From Marivita hallyeonensis (GTDB taxonomy: Bacteria; Pseudomonadota; Alphaproteobacteria; Rhodobacterales; Rhodobacteraceae): a stretch of 64,000 nt of DNA. Below the pieces are notes generated by a model, which did not search any database, had not been told where the DNA came from, and saw only the letters and a list, made by a program, of their open reading frames with translations. Position numbers and translations under genes: made by a program. Location: assembly GCF_900129875.1 (NCBI RefSeq), contig NZ_FQXC01000007.1:1-64000 (forward strand), read 5' to 3'. How positions within the stretch are numbered: the first letter of the stretch is position 1; each line of letters begins with the position of its first letter. Shown in pieces: positions 1 to 9,247 of this stretch.

Positions 1-1
1 C

Positions 2-361
2 CACCAGCTAGAGACCGATCCGCGCGGCATGGCAGAGCAGATGCTGGGGCTGGTTCAGGGGGATGTCATTCTGAGTTTCGCCTTTCGTCGCGCCCCACGT
101 GGCTATGCCGCTCTTATCGAGACCGCGCGCGAGGCCGGTGCCACAACCATCATGATTTCGGGCCAGTCGGGTGCGCTTCTCGCGCCGCGGCCTGACCAAA
201 TTCTGGCCGCGCCGAGGTCTGGTGACCCCGACGCGTTTCAGACCCTGACCGTGCCGATGACGGTGTGCAATGCCATCGTCATCGCCGCCGGTCTTACGGC
301 TAAAGAGGAATCGCTGAAGAAGCTCGAACGGCTGGGACAGCTGATCGAGCGGTTCGAATAA
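2..361 (+). CDS. RpiR-type transcriptional regulator, C-terminal part (partial)
   Basis: The reading frame is open to the left edge of the window, so this is the 3' part of a longer gene; the first ATG at 29 is internal. The 119 visible residues look like the SIS (sugar isomerase) domain that ends MurR/RpiR-family regulators: a hydrophobic strand (GDVILSFAF), an alternating alpha/beta pattern and a closing amphipathic helix ending in LIERFE. In this family the SIS domain binds a phosphosugar and an N-terminal helix-turn-helix (outside the window) binds DNA. It ends 24 bp before an ABC importer on the same strand, so it probably controls that importer. The family call is from pattern only. Confidence 0.72.
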   Translation, partial: HQLETDPRGMAEQMLGLVQGDVILSFAFRRAPRGYAALIETAREAGATTIMISGQSGALLAPRPDQILAAPRSGDPDAFQTLTVPMTVCNAIVIAAGLTAKEESLKKLERLGQLIERFE

Positions 362-384
362 CGAAGGACCCAAGGGAGGATCAC

Positions 385-1506
385 ATGAAGGTTCTGACTG
401 CAACGCGCCTCGGCGCGATAAGTATTCTCATGTCCACGGCTGCGTTGGCTCAGGACAATCTGGACACCATGACACCGGAAGAGCTGTTGCCTTTGGCGCA
501 GGAGGAAGGGACCGTCACGGTCTATTCATTTACGAGCCGGATAGGCCGCGTCGAGACTGCGTTCGAGGAGGCGTATCCGGGCATCGACCTGCAAGGATTC
601 GACATCTCGTCTACCGAACAGATCGCGCGCCTGACCGCCGAGGCGCAGGCCGGCGTGACGAATGCGGATGTCATTTACGTCTCGGACGTGCCTGTTGTTC
701 TGCCTGCATTGTTGGAGGCCGGGATCATAGCCAACTATGTGCCGCCCCGGGTAGCCGATCGCGTCTCGGCGGAGTTCCAGTCGCCGCTATTGGCACAGCG
801 GCTTTCAACCAAAGTCTTGATGTACAACGAGGAAGCCAATCCCGAAGGGTCTCCCATCACGAACCTGTGGCAACTCACCACAGATGACTGGCGCGGCCGG
901 GTCGTCATGGTCGATCCGCTACAGCGTGGCGACTACCTAGACCTGATGACGGAAATCGTGCTGCGCTCCGGGGAGATGGACGAGGCCTATGAGGCCCAGT
1001 TCGGGCAGGCCATCGATCTCGACGGGGCCGCGAATGCAGGCGAGCGCTTCATTATGGACCTTTTCGCCAATGACCTGATCCTCGTCGGATCGACCGATGA
1101 TGTGAACATCGCGGTGGGTGCGATCGGGCAGGAGAACCCGCCTGTGGGCTTCACCAGCTATTCGGACCGCCGCGACAATGAGGACGAGGGATGGGCGCTC
1201 CAGGTCGCGAACGGTGTCGAGCCCGCTCCGGGGATCATCTTCCCGGCGATCCTGGCCTTGTCTACTGAGCCGAACAACCCTGCTGCAGCGCGGTTGGTTA
1301 TCGACTTCCTGATGGGAGACGAGACAGAGACCGGCGGTCCCGGCCTCGCGCCGTTCTATGTCGCAGGCGACTACGTAACCCGCACCGACATCCCTCCGCA
1401 TCCCGACGCCGTGCCGCTCGACGATTTCACCGCCTGGCGGATCACCCCGGCGGAAACCGCCAAGATCCGCGCCGAGATTGGCGACCTGATCCTGACCCTT
1501 CAGTAG
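385..1506 (+). CDS. ABC importer periplasmic substrate-binding protein (FbpA/AfuA type)
   Basis: A 373-residue extracellular solute-binding protein. Residues 1-22 form a signal peptide ending ALA before QDN. The mature part begins with the typical segment GTVTVYSFTSR, where substrate-binding proteins of the ferric iron/AfuA/PhnS type recognise a small anion or chelated metal. A ribosome-binding site (GGGAGG) lies 5-10 bp before the ATG. It is followed by a double-domain permease and an ATPase, completing an importer. Similar proteins are routinely annotated as ferric-iron binding, but AfuA of Actinobacillus is known to bind sugar phosphates. Here the SIS-domain regulator upstream and the phosphatase downstream favour a phosphorylated organic substrate. 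Family confident, substrate open. Confidence 0.85.
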   Translation: MKVLTATRLGAISILMSTAALAQDNLDTMTPEELLPLAQEEGTVTVYSFTSRIGRVETAFEEAYPGIDLQGFDISSTEQIARLTAEAQAGVTNADVIYVSDVPVVLPALLEAGIIANYVPPRVADRVSAEFQSPLLAQRLSTKVLMYNEEANPEGSPITNLWQLTTDDWRGRVVMVDPLQRGDYLDLMTEIVLRSGEMDEAYEAQFGQAIDLDGAANAGERFIMDLFANDLILVGSTDDVNIAVGAIGQENPPVGFTSYSDRRDNEDEGWALQVANGVEPAPGIIFPAILALSTEPNNPAAARLVIDFLMGDETETGGPGLAPFYVAGDYVTRTDIPPHPDAVPLDDFTAWRITPAETAKIRAEIGDLILTLQ

Positions 1507-1522
1507 ACGGGGCCTCCCTGGT

Positions 1523-1552
1523 GGGGGCGGGCGTGACGTAGCGACCGCCCCC
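1523..1552 (+). terminator. Intercistronic stem-loop between binding protein and permease genes
   Basis: A perfect 8-bp inverted repeat, GGGGGCGG (1523-1530) and CCGCCCCC (1545-1552), with a 14-nt loop lies between the binding-protein stop and the permease start. No T-run follows, so it is more likely an mRNA-stabilising or partial attenuating hairpin that lets the binding protein be made in excess over the membrane parts, as known for other ABC importers, than a full terminator. Confidence 0.55.
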
Positions 1553-1589
1553 GCATTATCATGACTTCAATCTATAGAGGTGACCTCGG

Positions 1590-3335
1590 ATGGCGGATAC
1601 AGCCATGAGCGGGCAGGGACGGCGCGTGTTCTTTCGACAGGGAACCGTTCTGAAGACAGTGGTTCTGGCGATCCTGATCGCACTGATCGTTCTGCCCCTC
1701 CTCAGAACTGTGCTCTTCACGTTGCAGCCTGGCACTGTCGGCGCCTGGTCGGACGTGCTCGTTGGACGGCTCTCGACCAATCTCTTCTACAAGCCGCTCG
1801 GCAACACGCTGCTTATCGGTTTCGTCGTGTCAGCGGGCTGTGTGCTCATCGGTGGATTTCTGGCCTGGCTTGTTGTGATGACGAACGTACCCTTCCGCAA
1901 GACTATCGGCGTGATGGCGACGCTGCCGTTCATGATTCCATCCTTCGCCGCGGCGCTGGCATGGGGATCGCTTTTTCGCAATGATCGCGTCGGCGGTCAG
2001 ATCGGCTGGTTGCAGGGCTTGGGCGCAGACATCCCCGATTGGCTGGCCTGGGGCATGGTGCCGACCCTGATCGTGTTGACGCTGCACTATTTCAGTCTTG
2101 CCTTCACGATCATCGCCGCCGCGCTGGCGACCGTGAACTCGGACCTCGTCGAGGCAGCCCAGATTGCTGGTGCCAAGGGGAGGCGCATCCTGATGGGGAT
2201 CATCCTGCCAGTGACGACGCCCGCGCTGGTCGCCGCCGGGTCGCTCTGCTTCGCCGGAGCGGTGTCGAACTTTGCGACGCCCGCGCTTCTTGGACTGCCG
2301 GTCCGGATGCAGACGCTCTCTACCCGGCTTTTTGGTATGATCGAGGTGGGGCAGGTCGGACGCGGCTATGTCATCGGCATACTACTGGTGCTGATTTCGG
2401 GCGCCTTCCTCTGGGCGGGGAACCGCATCGTCTCAGGGCGGCGTTCCTACGCCACGATCACCGGCAAGGGCGGGCGGGCCAAGCGCTTCGACCTGCGCAG
2501 TGCGCGCTGGCCGCTCTTCGCGGTGGCGATGGTAATCCTTCTCAGTTCCACAATCGTGCCGGTCATCGTGCTGACCGCATCTAGCCACGCGCCCTCTTCG
2601 GCCAATCTCTTCTCGGACTGGACGCTGCACTTCTGGATCGGGCAGAGCGATCCGTCCTTTGCGCAAGGCATCCCAGGCATCGCCTACAACGAGGATATCG
2701 TGCGAGCGCTGACAATCACGCTGGCCCTCGGCTTCGCGGTCGCTTTCACCGGCATGGCGGTGGGGCTGCTCGCCTCTTACACTACGGCGCGTTACCGCGA
2801 GGGCTGGATGTCGGCGGCGATCACGCAGGTCAGTTTCCTGCCGCTGCTGGTGCCCGGCATCGCCTTCGGCGCGGCCTATATCGCCTATCTCGGTGCGCCG
2901 ATCGGACCCTTCCCGGCGCTCTACGGCACTTTCGCGCTGCTGGTCATTGCCGCCACCGCCTACCTGTTGCCATTTTCAGTGCAGACGGGGCGCGCCGTGA
3001 TCCAGCAGGTTGGCGGAGAGCTTGAGGAGTCGGCCCGCATCACCGGGGCGAGTTTCGCCCGCAGGCTGGCGCAGATCACTGTGCCGCTGGCGATCCGGGG
3101 TCTGGCGGCAGGCGGCATCTTGATCTTCGTCAAGATCATCCGCGACCTATCGCTCGTTGTGCTTCTGTTCACCCCGACGATGCCGGTCCTGTCGGTGCTG
3201 GCCTACCGCTATGCGTCGGAAGGCTTCGGCCAGTTCGCCAACGCAATCACGGTCGTGATCCTGTTCCTCTCCATTGCCGCGACGCTCATCGCGAACCGGT
3301 TGCAATCGAAATCCCAGCCCTGGCTGCAGAACTAA
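1590..3335 (+). CDS. ABC importer permease, two fused permease domains (FbpB type)
   Basis: A 581-residue inner-membrane protein with two similar halves, each with about six membrane segments; the first starts near residue 23. Each half has the cytoplasmic EAA loop that contacts the ATPase, near residue 187 (EAAQIAGAKG) and near residue 480 (EESARITGAS). This duplicated layout is usual for FbpB, AfuB and PhnU/V-type permeases, where one chain does the work of two. The start at 1590 is supported by GAGGTGA about 10 bp upstream. It lies between the binding protein and the ATPase in one operon. Nothing in the sequence fixes the substrate. Confidence 0.87.
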   Translation: MADTAMSGQGRRVFFRQGTVLKTVVLAILIALIVLPLLRTVLFTLQPGTVGAWSDVLVGRLSTNLFYKPLGNTLLIGFVVSAGCVLIGGFLAWLVVMTNVPFRKTIGVMATLPFMIPSFAAALAWGSLFRNDRVGGQIGWLQGLGADIPDWLAWGMVPTLIVLTLHYFSLAFTIIAAALATVNSDLVEAAQIAGAKGRRILMGIILPVTTPALVAAGSLCFAGAVSNFATPALLGLPVRMQTLSTRLFGMIEVGQVGRGYVIGILLVLISGAFLWAGNRIVSGRRSYATITGKGGRAKRFDLRSARWPLFAVAMVILLSSTIVPVIVLTASSHAPSSANLFSDWTLHFWIGQSDPSFAQGIPGIAYNEDIVRALTITLALGFAVAFTGMAVGLLASYTTARYREGWMSAAITQVSFLPLLVPGIAFGAAYIAYLGAPIGPFPALYGTFALLVIAATAYLLPFSVQTGRAVIQQVGGELEESARITGASFARRLAQITVPLAIRGLAAGGILIFVKIIRDLSLVVLLFTPTMPVLSVLAYRYASEGFGQFANAITVVILFLSIAATLIANRLQSKSQPWLQN

Positions 3336-3344
3336 AGGTAACCC

Positions 3345-4403
3345 ATGCTGGAAATCCAAAACCTCGTAAAACGCTTCGGCTCGTTCGAAGCGGTCAAGGA
3401 CGTCTCGATCTCCGTCCCAGACGGCGCTTTCCTTGTACTGCTAGGACCGTCGGGCTGCGGCAAGACTACGCTCTTGCGCATGCTGTCGGGGCTCGAACTG
3501 CCTTCGGCGGGGCAGATCGTTTTCGACGGCGAAACCGTTTCGGACGGCGATCGCAATTGGTCTGTCGATCCGGCCAAGCGCAATTCGGGCCTCGTCTTCC
3601 AGTCCTACGCGCTCTGGCCGCACATGTCGGTCAAGGGCAACGTGGAATGGCCGCTCAAGGTCATGAAGATGCCGAAGGCCGAGCGCGCTGCGCGGGTCGC
3701 CGAGGTGCTGAAGCTTCTCGACATCGCACAGCTGGCCGAGCGTTACCCGAACGAAATCTCGGGCGGCCAGCAGCAGCGCGTCGCCATCGCGCGGACCATC
3801 GCGCCGAAGCCCTCGGTCTTGCTGTTCGACGAGCCGCTGTCGAACCTTGACGCCAAACTTCGCGTCGAGATGCGGACCGAGTTGATGAAGCTTCATCGCG
3901 CGACGGGCGCGACAACCGTCTACGTGACCCACGACCAGATCGAGGCGATGACCATGGCGACCCATGTCGCGGTGATGAATCAGGGCCGTGTCCAGCAGTT
4001 CGGCACCCCGGCCGATCTGGTAGACCACCCCGAGACGGCGTTTGTCGCGACATTCGTCGGCACGCCGCCCAACAACATGGTGCCCGTGGTGAAAAACGGC
4101 ATCGGTTACAAGGTGGGCGGGCGGCACATGCCTGTGACCCCGCCTGCGGACGAGTGCCTCGCAATGTACCGCGCCGAAAAGATGACGCTGGCGGAGACCG
4201 AGGGCGAAACAACCCTGCCCATGGAACTTGTCGAGACGAGCGCCATCGCAGGGCGCACCATGGTGACCGGATTGCGCGACGGGCTACGCCTGACGGCAAT
4301 CGTTGACCGTCCACCCGCGGCCCGTATCGGCGAGACGGTCCAGTTCCGCCTACCCGAGCGCCCGGACAGCTGGTTCGCCCCCGACGGCGAGAGGATCGAC
4401 TGA
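3345..4403 (+). CDS. ABC importer ATPase (FbpC/AfuC type)
   Basis: A 352-residue ATP-binding subunit. Walker A is GPSGCGKT at residues 34-41, the Q-loop lies in VFQSYALWPH, the ABC signature SGGQQQR is near residue 139 and Walker B is SVLLFDEP followed by the D-loop SNLD; the switch histidine is in VYVTHDQ. The last third is a TOBE-like regulatory domain, as in FbpC, PotA and UgpC. It should hydrolyse ATP to drive the double-domain permease upstream. The stop overlaps the next start by 1 nt (TGATG), so the histidine phosphatase is translationally coupled. Confidence 0.9.
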   Translation: MLEIQNLVKRFGSFEAVKDVSISVPDGAFLVLLGPSGCGKTTLLRMLSGLELPSAGQIVFDGETVSDGDRNWSVDPAKRNSGLVFQSYALWPHMSVKGNVEWPLKVMKMPKAERAARVAEVLKLLDIAQLAERYPNEISGGQQQRVAIARTIAPKPSVLLFDEPLSNLDAKLRVEMRTELMKLHRATGATTVYVTHDQIEAMTMATHVAVMNQGRVQQFGTPADLVDHPETAFVATFVGTPPNNMVPVVKNGIGYKVGGRHMPVTPPADECLAMYRAEKMTLAETEGETTLPMELVETSAIAGRTMVTGLRDGLRLTAIVDRPPAARIGETVQFRLPERPDSWFAPDGERID

Positions 4404-5002
4404 TGCGGTTACTACTGGTCCGCCACGGGCAATCGGAATGGAACGCGGTCCACCGGTTGCAGGGTCAAGCCGATATTGGTTTATCCGAATTGGGCAAGGC
4501 TCAAGCCGATACTCTGCGTCCCGTGATTGAGAGGATTGGACCCTGCCGTACCGTGGCATCCGACCTCAAGCGTGTCCGCGAAACCGCCGCACGCATCGGT
4601 GCCGAGGCACCCCGCCACACGATGGGTCTTCGCGAGATCGATGTCGGAGACTGGACCGGACGGCCGATTGAGGAGATCGTGGCCGAGGACGAGGCGGCTT
4701 ATCTCGGCTGGCGCGCCGGAACAGTGGCGCCGCCCCGGGGCGAGGCATGGGGCGACTTTGTGTTCCGCGTCTCGGGGATCATCGAGCAAGAACGGGCGAA
4801 GCCATGCGAGAATCTCTTGGTTGTTTGCCATGGGGGCGTGATCCGGGCGCTGCTCCAGAAATACATCGGGCTGGAACCGGCACATATCATCCCTGTCGCC
4901 CCGGCAAGCCTCAGCGCATTTCGCCTCGGCAACGGAAAGCCGCCGCGGCTTGAGCTTTTCAATTACCGCCCCACCGATCTGGATTTTGGGGCACCCGACT
5001 GA
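4403..5002 (+). CDS. Histidine phosphatase family protein (phosphoglycerate mutase-like)
   Basis: A 199-residue cytoplasmic protein of the histidine phosphatase superfamily. The catalytic RHG motif is at residues 7-9 (LLLVRHGQSEWN), the arginine-bearing segment follows near residue 55, and the second catalytic histidine is in VVCHGG near residue 142. No signal peptide is seen. Such enzymes remove phosphate from small phosphorylated metabolites. Its overlap with the transporter ATPase gene suggests it acts on what the importer brings in, which would fit a sugar-phosphate or other phosphoester substrate. The exact substrate cannot be read from the sequence. Confidence 0.88.
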   Translation: MRLLLVRHGQSEWNAVHRLQGQADIGLSELGKAQADTLRPVIERIGPCRTVASDLKRVRETAARIGAEAPRHTMGLREIDVGDWTGRPIEEIVAEDEAAYLGWRAGTVAPPRGEAWGDFVFRVSGIIEQERAKPCENLLVVCHGGVIRALLQKYIGLEPAHIIPVAPASLSAFRLGNGKPPRLELFNYRPTDLDFGAPD

Positions 5003-5916
5003 TGGGCCTGGAAATCCTCTTTCTCGGCATCGGTGGTGCACTTCTGTTCTATGGCGGAGACTGGTTGGTGGACGGTATCGAAGGGCTCGCCACCAGTTGT
5101 CGCCTCCCGTCTGTCCTCGTGGCCTTCGTGGTCATGGGGTTTGGAACCTCCGCACCTGAACTTTTTGTCGCGGTGCAGGCCACACTGGCGGGGGCGCCCG
5201 ACATCGCCATGGGAAACGTTGTTGGCAGCAACATCGCAAATCTGCTTCTGGTGCTCGCGGTAACGGCCCTGGTCATGCCGCTGGCCATCGACCGAAACGT
5301 CCTTCGGATCGATGGCGGCGCGATGCTTTTGTCGGCCCTGGCGCTCTGTGCGGTCGCATGGGACGGAATGGTCTCTAGGAGCGACGCACTCATGCTGATA
5401 TTGGGCATGCTAAGCTACCTTGGATCTCGATACTGGACGCTTCCGGAGAGTGCCGCGGTTGATGATAACCCTGCGCAGGGTCATTCCGTATCGATTTTCA
5501 GATGTGTCACGGCGCTGGTTACCTTGCCAGTTGGCGCCTATCTTTTCATCGACGGCGCGGTCGGAATTGCAAAACTAGTTGGAGTGTCTGAAACGATAAT
5601 CGGACTGACCGTCGTGGCACTCGGGACATCGTTGCCGGAAATGGCATCCTGCGTGGCGGCGGCCCTGCGAAGAAATTCCGACATGGTTCTCGGCGGCGTC
5701 CTCGGGAGTAACGTCTTCAACGGCACCATTGTCTTGGGAAGTGCCGCTCTGACCGTTCCTCTGCCGGTTTCGCCAGACTTCACGGGGTTCTGGATCCCGG
5801 TGATGCTTGTCGGTTCCGTGATAACTCTGATCTTCCTTAGGTCCGGGTTCGTGCTAAGCCGTCGCGAGGCCTCGATCATGCTCATTGGGTATTTCGCGGT
5901 GTTTCTGTCCATTTGA
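5002..5916 (+). CDS. Ca2+/Na+ antiporter, CaCA family (YrbG-like)
   Basis: A 304-residue membrane protein with about ten membrane segments in two inverted repeats. The two ion-binding alpha repeats are clear: GFGTSAPEL near residue 45 and ALGTSLPEM near residue 206, each followed by a GNVVGSN / GGVLGSN motif. These are the hallmarks of the bacterial K+-independent sodium/calcium exchangers. The ATG overlaps the TGA of the phosphatase gene (ATGA), so it is in the same transcript although its link to the importer is unclear. No terminator with a convincing stem was seen after it; a T9 run at 5964-5972 has no good hairpin. Confidence 0.88.
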   Translation: MGLEILFLGIGGALLFYGGDWLVDGIEGLATSCRLPSVLVAFVVMGFGTSAPELFVAVQATLAGAPDIAMGNVVGSNIANLLLVLAVTALVMPLAIDRNVLRIDGGAMLLSALALCAVAWDGMVSRSDALMLILGMLSYLGSRYWTLPESAAVDDNPAQGHSVSIFRCVTALVTLPVGAYLFIDGAVGIAKLVGVSETIIGLTVVALGTSLPEMASCVAAALRRNSDMVLGGVLGSNVFNGTIVLGSAALTVPLPVSPDFTGFWIPVMLVGSVITLIFLRSGFVLSRREASIMLIGYFAVFLSI

Positions 5917-6104
5917 CTTGCGAAAGTCGGGATTTGCAGGCTGAAGCATGAGCCAAAGACACTTTTTTTTTGGGCGTGCTGCACGATAATGGGACGCATT
6001 ATCGCGTTCTAGACGTCCCTGTAATTTCGATACCTTTCCAATGTCCGCTATGGGGGCTGCACATGCAGCATACATCGCCGTTGTTGAAAGTCGGCTTTGG
6101 GCCG

Positions 6105-7091
6105 TCAGCGTGTCCCAACAACCAAGACCTCCGAGACACCGCGTTTACCGCTGTCGCGTCCCAGCTGAACAATGACATCGATAGATCGGCGGATGTAGCT
6201 CTGTACCTCGGCGAAGGTCAAAGGTGTCCCGGCCTGCAAGACCATGATCGCCAACCGGTCTATCGCCAGCTCAGCGGTTTCGGCGTGGATTGTCGTCACC
6301 GATCCGCCGTGACCCGTGTTTATGGCTTCCAGATATGTCAGCGCTTCGGCACCGCGCAACTCGCCCACAACGATGCGATCCGGGCGCATGCGCAAACTCG
6401 CCTGTAGCAAAGCATTTGTAGACCGCTGGGATGTCGGAACGCGTTCAGCCAGCAGGCAAACAGTATTTGGCTGGCCAGGGAAAAGCTCGAAGGCGTCTTC
6501 TATGGTGATAAGCCTCTCGTCGTCCGGGACCGATTTCAGCAGATGCCTTGCGAATGTGGTTTTGCCGGTGGACGTCCCACCGCTGACCAAGAGGTTCAAA
6601 CGATGACGGACGAGCGACGACAAGGCTCTGGAGAGGTCGCTCTTTGCAATTTCCTCGACTTCTGAGACTCTCGATTGCCGCCGATCATCGAGCGAGACCG
6701 GTTTCCCGAACAGATACTCAGGATCGAAGGTTGTCTGGCCACCAACGCCAAATAGCCGAATGGAGATCGCTGCGCCGTGTTCTACCGCGGGTGGCACAAC
6801 AACCTGGATGCGTAGCGGGCGCTCAAGGTATTCGATCTTACCAGAAACTAAAGGCGACTTCTGCGACACTCGCGCGCGCGCATCACCGACCAATGTGGCA
6901 GCCAGATTTGCTGCTGCGGCCACCTCTACAGTCCGGTCAATTCTCTCCATGGCGTGGGCACCTTGGCGTTCGATCCAGACATTACCATCCGGGTTGATCG
7001 CCAACTCAATGATGTCGTCCCCCAGGATCAAATCGCGGTAGGGTTCTAGGTATTGCTCGAGATACGAGGAGGGGAGGGACGCTTCGCTCAA
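6105..7091 (-). CDS. virB11: Type IV secretion ATPase VirB11
   Basis: A 328-residue hexameric traffic ATPase of the VirB11/TrbB family. Walker A is GGTSTGKTT at residues 171-179; downstream are the aspartate box and Walker B region (RPDRIVVGELRGAE) and the histidine box (TGHGGSVTTIHA). It works at the inner membrane to power pilus assembly and substrate transfer with VirB4. It is the last gene of the virB operon; its ATG overlaps the virB10 stop (ATGA). The length is normal for the family. Confidence 0.93.
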   Translation of the reverse strand: MSEASLPSSYLEQYLEPYRDLILGDDIIELAINPDGNVWIERQGAHAMERIDRTVEVAAAANLAATLVGDARARVSQKSPLVSGKIEYLERPLRIQVVVPPAVEHGAAISIRLFGVGGQTTFDPEYLFGKPVSLDDRRQSRVSEVEEIAKSDLSRALSSLVRHRLNLLVSGGTSTGKTTFARHLLKSVPDDERLITIEDAFELFPGQPNTVCLLAERVPTSQRSTNALLQASLRMRPDRIVVGELRGAEALTYLEAINTGHGGSVTTIHAETAELAIDRLAIMVLQAGTPLTFAEVQSYIRRSIDVIVQLGRDSGKRGVSEVLVVGTR

Positions 7092-8509
7092 TAGATCACG
7101 ATGTCCCTATCGACCAGTACGGTTACCATGGCCCCCTGATCGACGTAGATGGTTGGCGAGATCGAGACCTGATCGGCGATCACCGAACTTGTCGCGTCTT
7201 CGAGATCATTGCCGACCTCCTCCAGAACCTCGCGGGTTACTTCGTCTTCCGTGGAGTTGGCGGCGACGGCGGGGGCTGCGCCGATCATCGATATCAGAGC
7301 AGCTCCTCCAAAGCGTTCGTCGAACTTCGTATCCACCACACCGGTCAGGCCGGAGCGTCCGAGTCGATCACCCCCGACTGAGGTGATCTGCATGGATGTA
7401 CCGTCCGGCGTGAGGACGCGCGTCCATAGAATGAGGATGCGCTTCTGGTTCACTTCCACACCAGATCGATATTGCCCGAACAACCGCGAACCTCGTGGGA
7501 TCAGTACTGCGTCGCCGGAGAACGCGTAGACAGGTTCCGCGACGACCGCGACAACGTTTCCGGGCAGATCACTGTTGATGGCCGTTTGCAGTGCCGCCTG
7601 TATGACGGACCCTTGCGCGAGAGTGCGTTCGGGTCGCTCCATCTGCGCCGCCTCATCGATTTCAAGCGGCCGCGCCGCGCTTCTGAGATAGGCTTCGTTT
7701 TCATTCAGTGGGATATCTGCGCCTGGCGCGCCGTTCTGCAGGCCGCTGGCGTTTGGTGCCGAAACCGATGATCCTGTCGAATAGACTACGGCAGGAGACT
7801 GGATCTGGGCCCTCAATAGTTGTTCGGCCTGCTGTTCGGCTTCGCGGCGCTTTTGCTCCTCTTCCTGTCTGCGACGTTCCTCTAGAAGCTGTTGGTCGCG
7901 GATCAGGGCGTCATTGGCGCGTTCCGCTTCAAGGGCTTCGCGTTGCGCGCGTTCTGCGTCCAGAAGACTCTGAAGAGAGTTCAGCCGAGTCTCGCTGTCG
8001 CGTTCCAGGGCCGCAAGTTTTTCGTCTCGTTCCGCGACAGCGGCTTCGAGGGCTTGTGCTTGATCTGCGAAGGCATTGCGCAGTTCGGTGACGGCTGACT
8101 GAATCTCGGCGTTTCGCTCGGCTTGAGTAGTGGCGAGTGCTTCGCGAAGCTCAGCCAGTTCGGCGAGGATATCAGCGCTTGGTTCAGCCGCGGGCGGGAC
8201 CGGCTCGGGGGCTTCAAGGGCTTCTTCCACAGCGATAAGGGCATCGTTCACGCGCTGGTCCGCTTCATTGGCGGGAAATTCCAGCCGACCACCATTTGAG
8301 ATACCGTCATTCTGAAATGGCTCGACACCCGAAGTCTCTAGTTGGTCTGGATCCGCTTGCCAGTCAGTCGACAGGAAATACGCAACGCCCGCACCGCCGA
8401 GGCCGAGAGCGAGCGCCAGGGCAGTGACACCGAATCCGGATCTGGGTTTGGAACGTTTTGCCTTGCTGAATGTATCCAGCCGGTTCTTCAGGTTGGGATC
8501 ATCCGACAT
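7088..8509 (-). CDS. virB10: Type IV secretion core protein VirB10
   Basis: A 473-residue protein with a short cytoplasmic N-terminus, one membrane helix (about residues 24-47), a Pro/Glu-rich stretch, a long predicted coiled coil (about residues 115-245, rich in Glu, Ala, Gln and Arg heptads) and a C-terminal TrbI/VirB10 beta-barrel domain that ends in VTVLVDRDIVIY. VirB10 bridges inner and outer membranes in the core complex with VirB7 and VirB9. The charged coiled coil is longer than in the Agrobacterium prototype. It lies 3 bp downstream of virB9. Confidence 0.92.
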   Translation of the reverse strand: MSDDPNLKNRLDTFSKAKRSKPRSGFGVTALALALGLGGAGVAYFLSTDWQADPDQLETSGVEPFQNDGISNGGRLEFPANEADQRVNDALIAVEEALEAPEPVPPAAEPSADILAELAELREALATTQAERNAEIQSAVTELRNAFADQAQALEAAVAERDEKLAALERDSETRLNSLQSLLDAERAQREALEAERANDALIRDQQLLEERRRQEEEQKRREAEQQAEQLLRAQIQSPAVVYSTGSSVSAPNASGLQNGAPGADIPLNENEAYLRSAARPLEIDEAAQMERPERTLAQGSVIQAALQTAINSDLPGNVVAVVAEPVYAFSGDAVLIPRGSRLFGQYRSGVEVNQKRILILWTRVLTPDGTSMQITSVGGDRLGRSGLTGVVDTKFDERFGGAALISMIGAAPAVAANSTEDEVTREVLEEVGNDLEDATSSVIADQVSISPTIYVDQGAMVTVLVDRDIVIY

Positions 8510-8512
8510 GGC

Positions 8513-9247
8513 TCAGTCGCTCACGTATATCGCGGAGGTGTCTCGGTAGATGCAGAGCGCTTCTTCACCCAGCCGCAGTGTCCAGAAGTCGTTGACACCG
8601 GAGACGCGGACGGTGTTGCCGTTCTGGGTCCAATTGACCGTGCGCTCGCGACCGCGGTTGTCAGCCTTGAAGATCGCGGGTTGCCGTCCGCTTTCGGGAA
8701 AACTGAAGTAGGTGAACCGACCGTCGTCATAGACCGTGGCTGGGCGAAAGTCGCCTTCGCCGGCGATCTTGTAGTTGTAGTTGCGCGGCGCTTTGAGCCC
8801 TTTGGGCTGTGCGTTCGTCAGTGTGGCAAGGCGCTCTTCGCTCGGGTAGCGAAACCGCACTTCGAAGAACATGCCCGTGCGACCTGGAATCGAGCCTTCC
8901 CGGAGATGGAATGCATAGCTGCGACGGTTGGTGATCACGGTCATGTTGGTCGAAGCATTTTGGACATGCGGCTTGATCGTCAGCACATTGCCAAGCTCGG
9001 GAATTGGATCGACCTGAAAGCTTTCGGTGTCTCCCACGATTACAGCCTCGAACCGCTCCCCGTCTCCAAACTGGATCGTGGTCGAGTGCCGCAGATCCGT
9101 CTCGATACGGAACACCTGCTGCTCGTCGTAGACCGCATATCGTATGCGGATATCTTTCGGCCCACCCTGAGGCGTCGCTTCCGAAAGCACTTGAGAAGGT
9201 GCAAGAGCCAAAAGCAAACAGGGCAGGGCGGTGCGCAGCTTCATCAC
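8513..9247 (-). CDS. virB9: Type IV secretion outer-core protein VirB9
   Basis: A 244-residue exported protein with a signal peptide of about 22 residues (LLLALAPSQVLSEA) and the VirB9/TrbG/CagX layout: an N-terminal beta domain (IRIRYAVYDEQQVFRI) and a C-terminal domain with NYNYKIAGEGDFRP and VYDDGRFTYFSFP, where VirB9 proteins contact VirB7 and VirB10. It forms the outer-membrane ring of the core complex. It follows virB8 with 0 bp between, in the same operon. Confidence 0.92.
   Translation of the reverse strand: MMKLRTALPCLLLALAPSQVLSEATPQGGPKDIRIRYAVYDEQQVFRIETDLRHSTTIQFGDGERFEAVIVGDTESFQVDPIPELGNVLTIKPHVQNASTNMTVITNRRSYAFHLREGSIPGRTGMFFEVRFRYPSEERLATLTNAQPKGLKAPRNYNYKIAGEGDFRPATVYDDGRFTYFSFPESGRQPAIFKADNRGRERTVNWTQNGNTVRVSGVNDFWTLRLGEEALCIYRDTSAIYVSD

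Noticed and set aside
5964-5972. T9 run after the antiporter gene as a terminator
   Set aside because: No good stem precedes it on the plus strand, and on the minus strand it would be an A-run.
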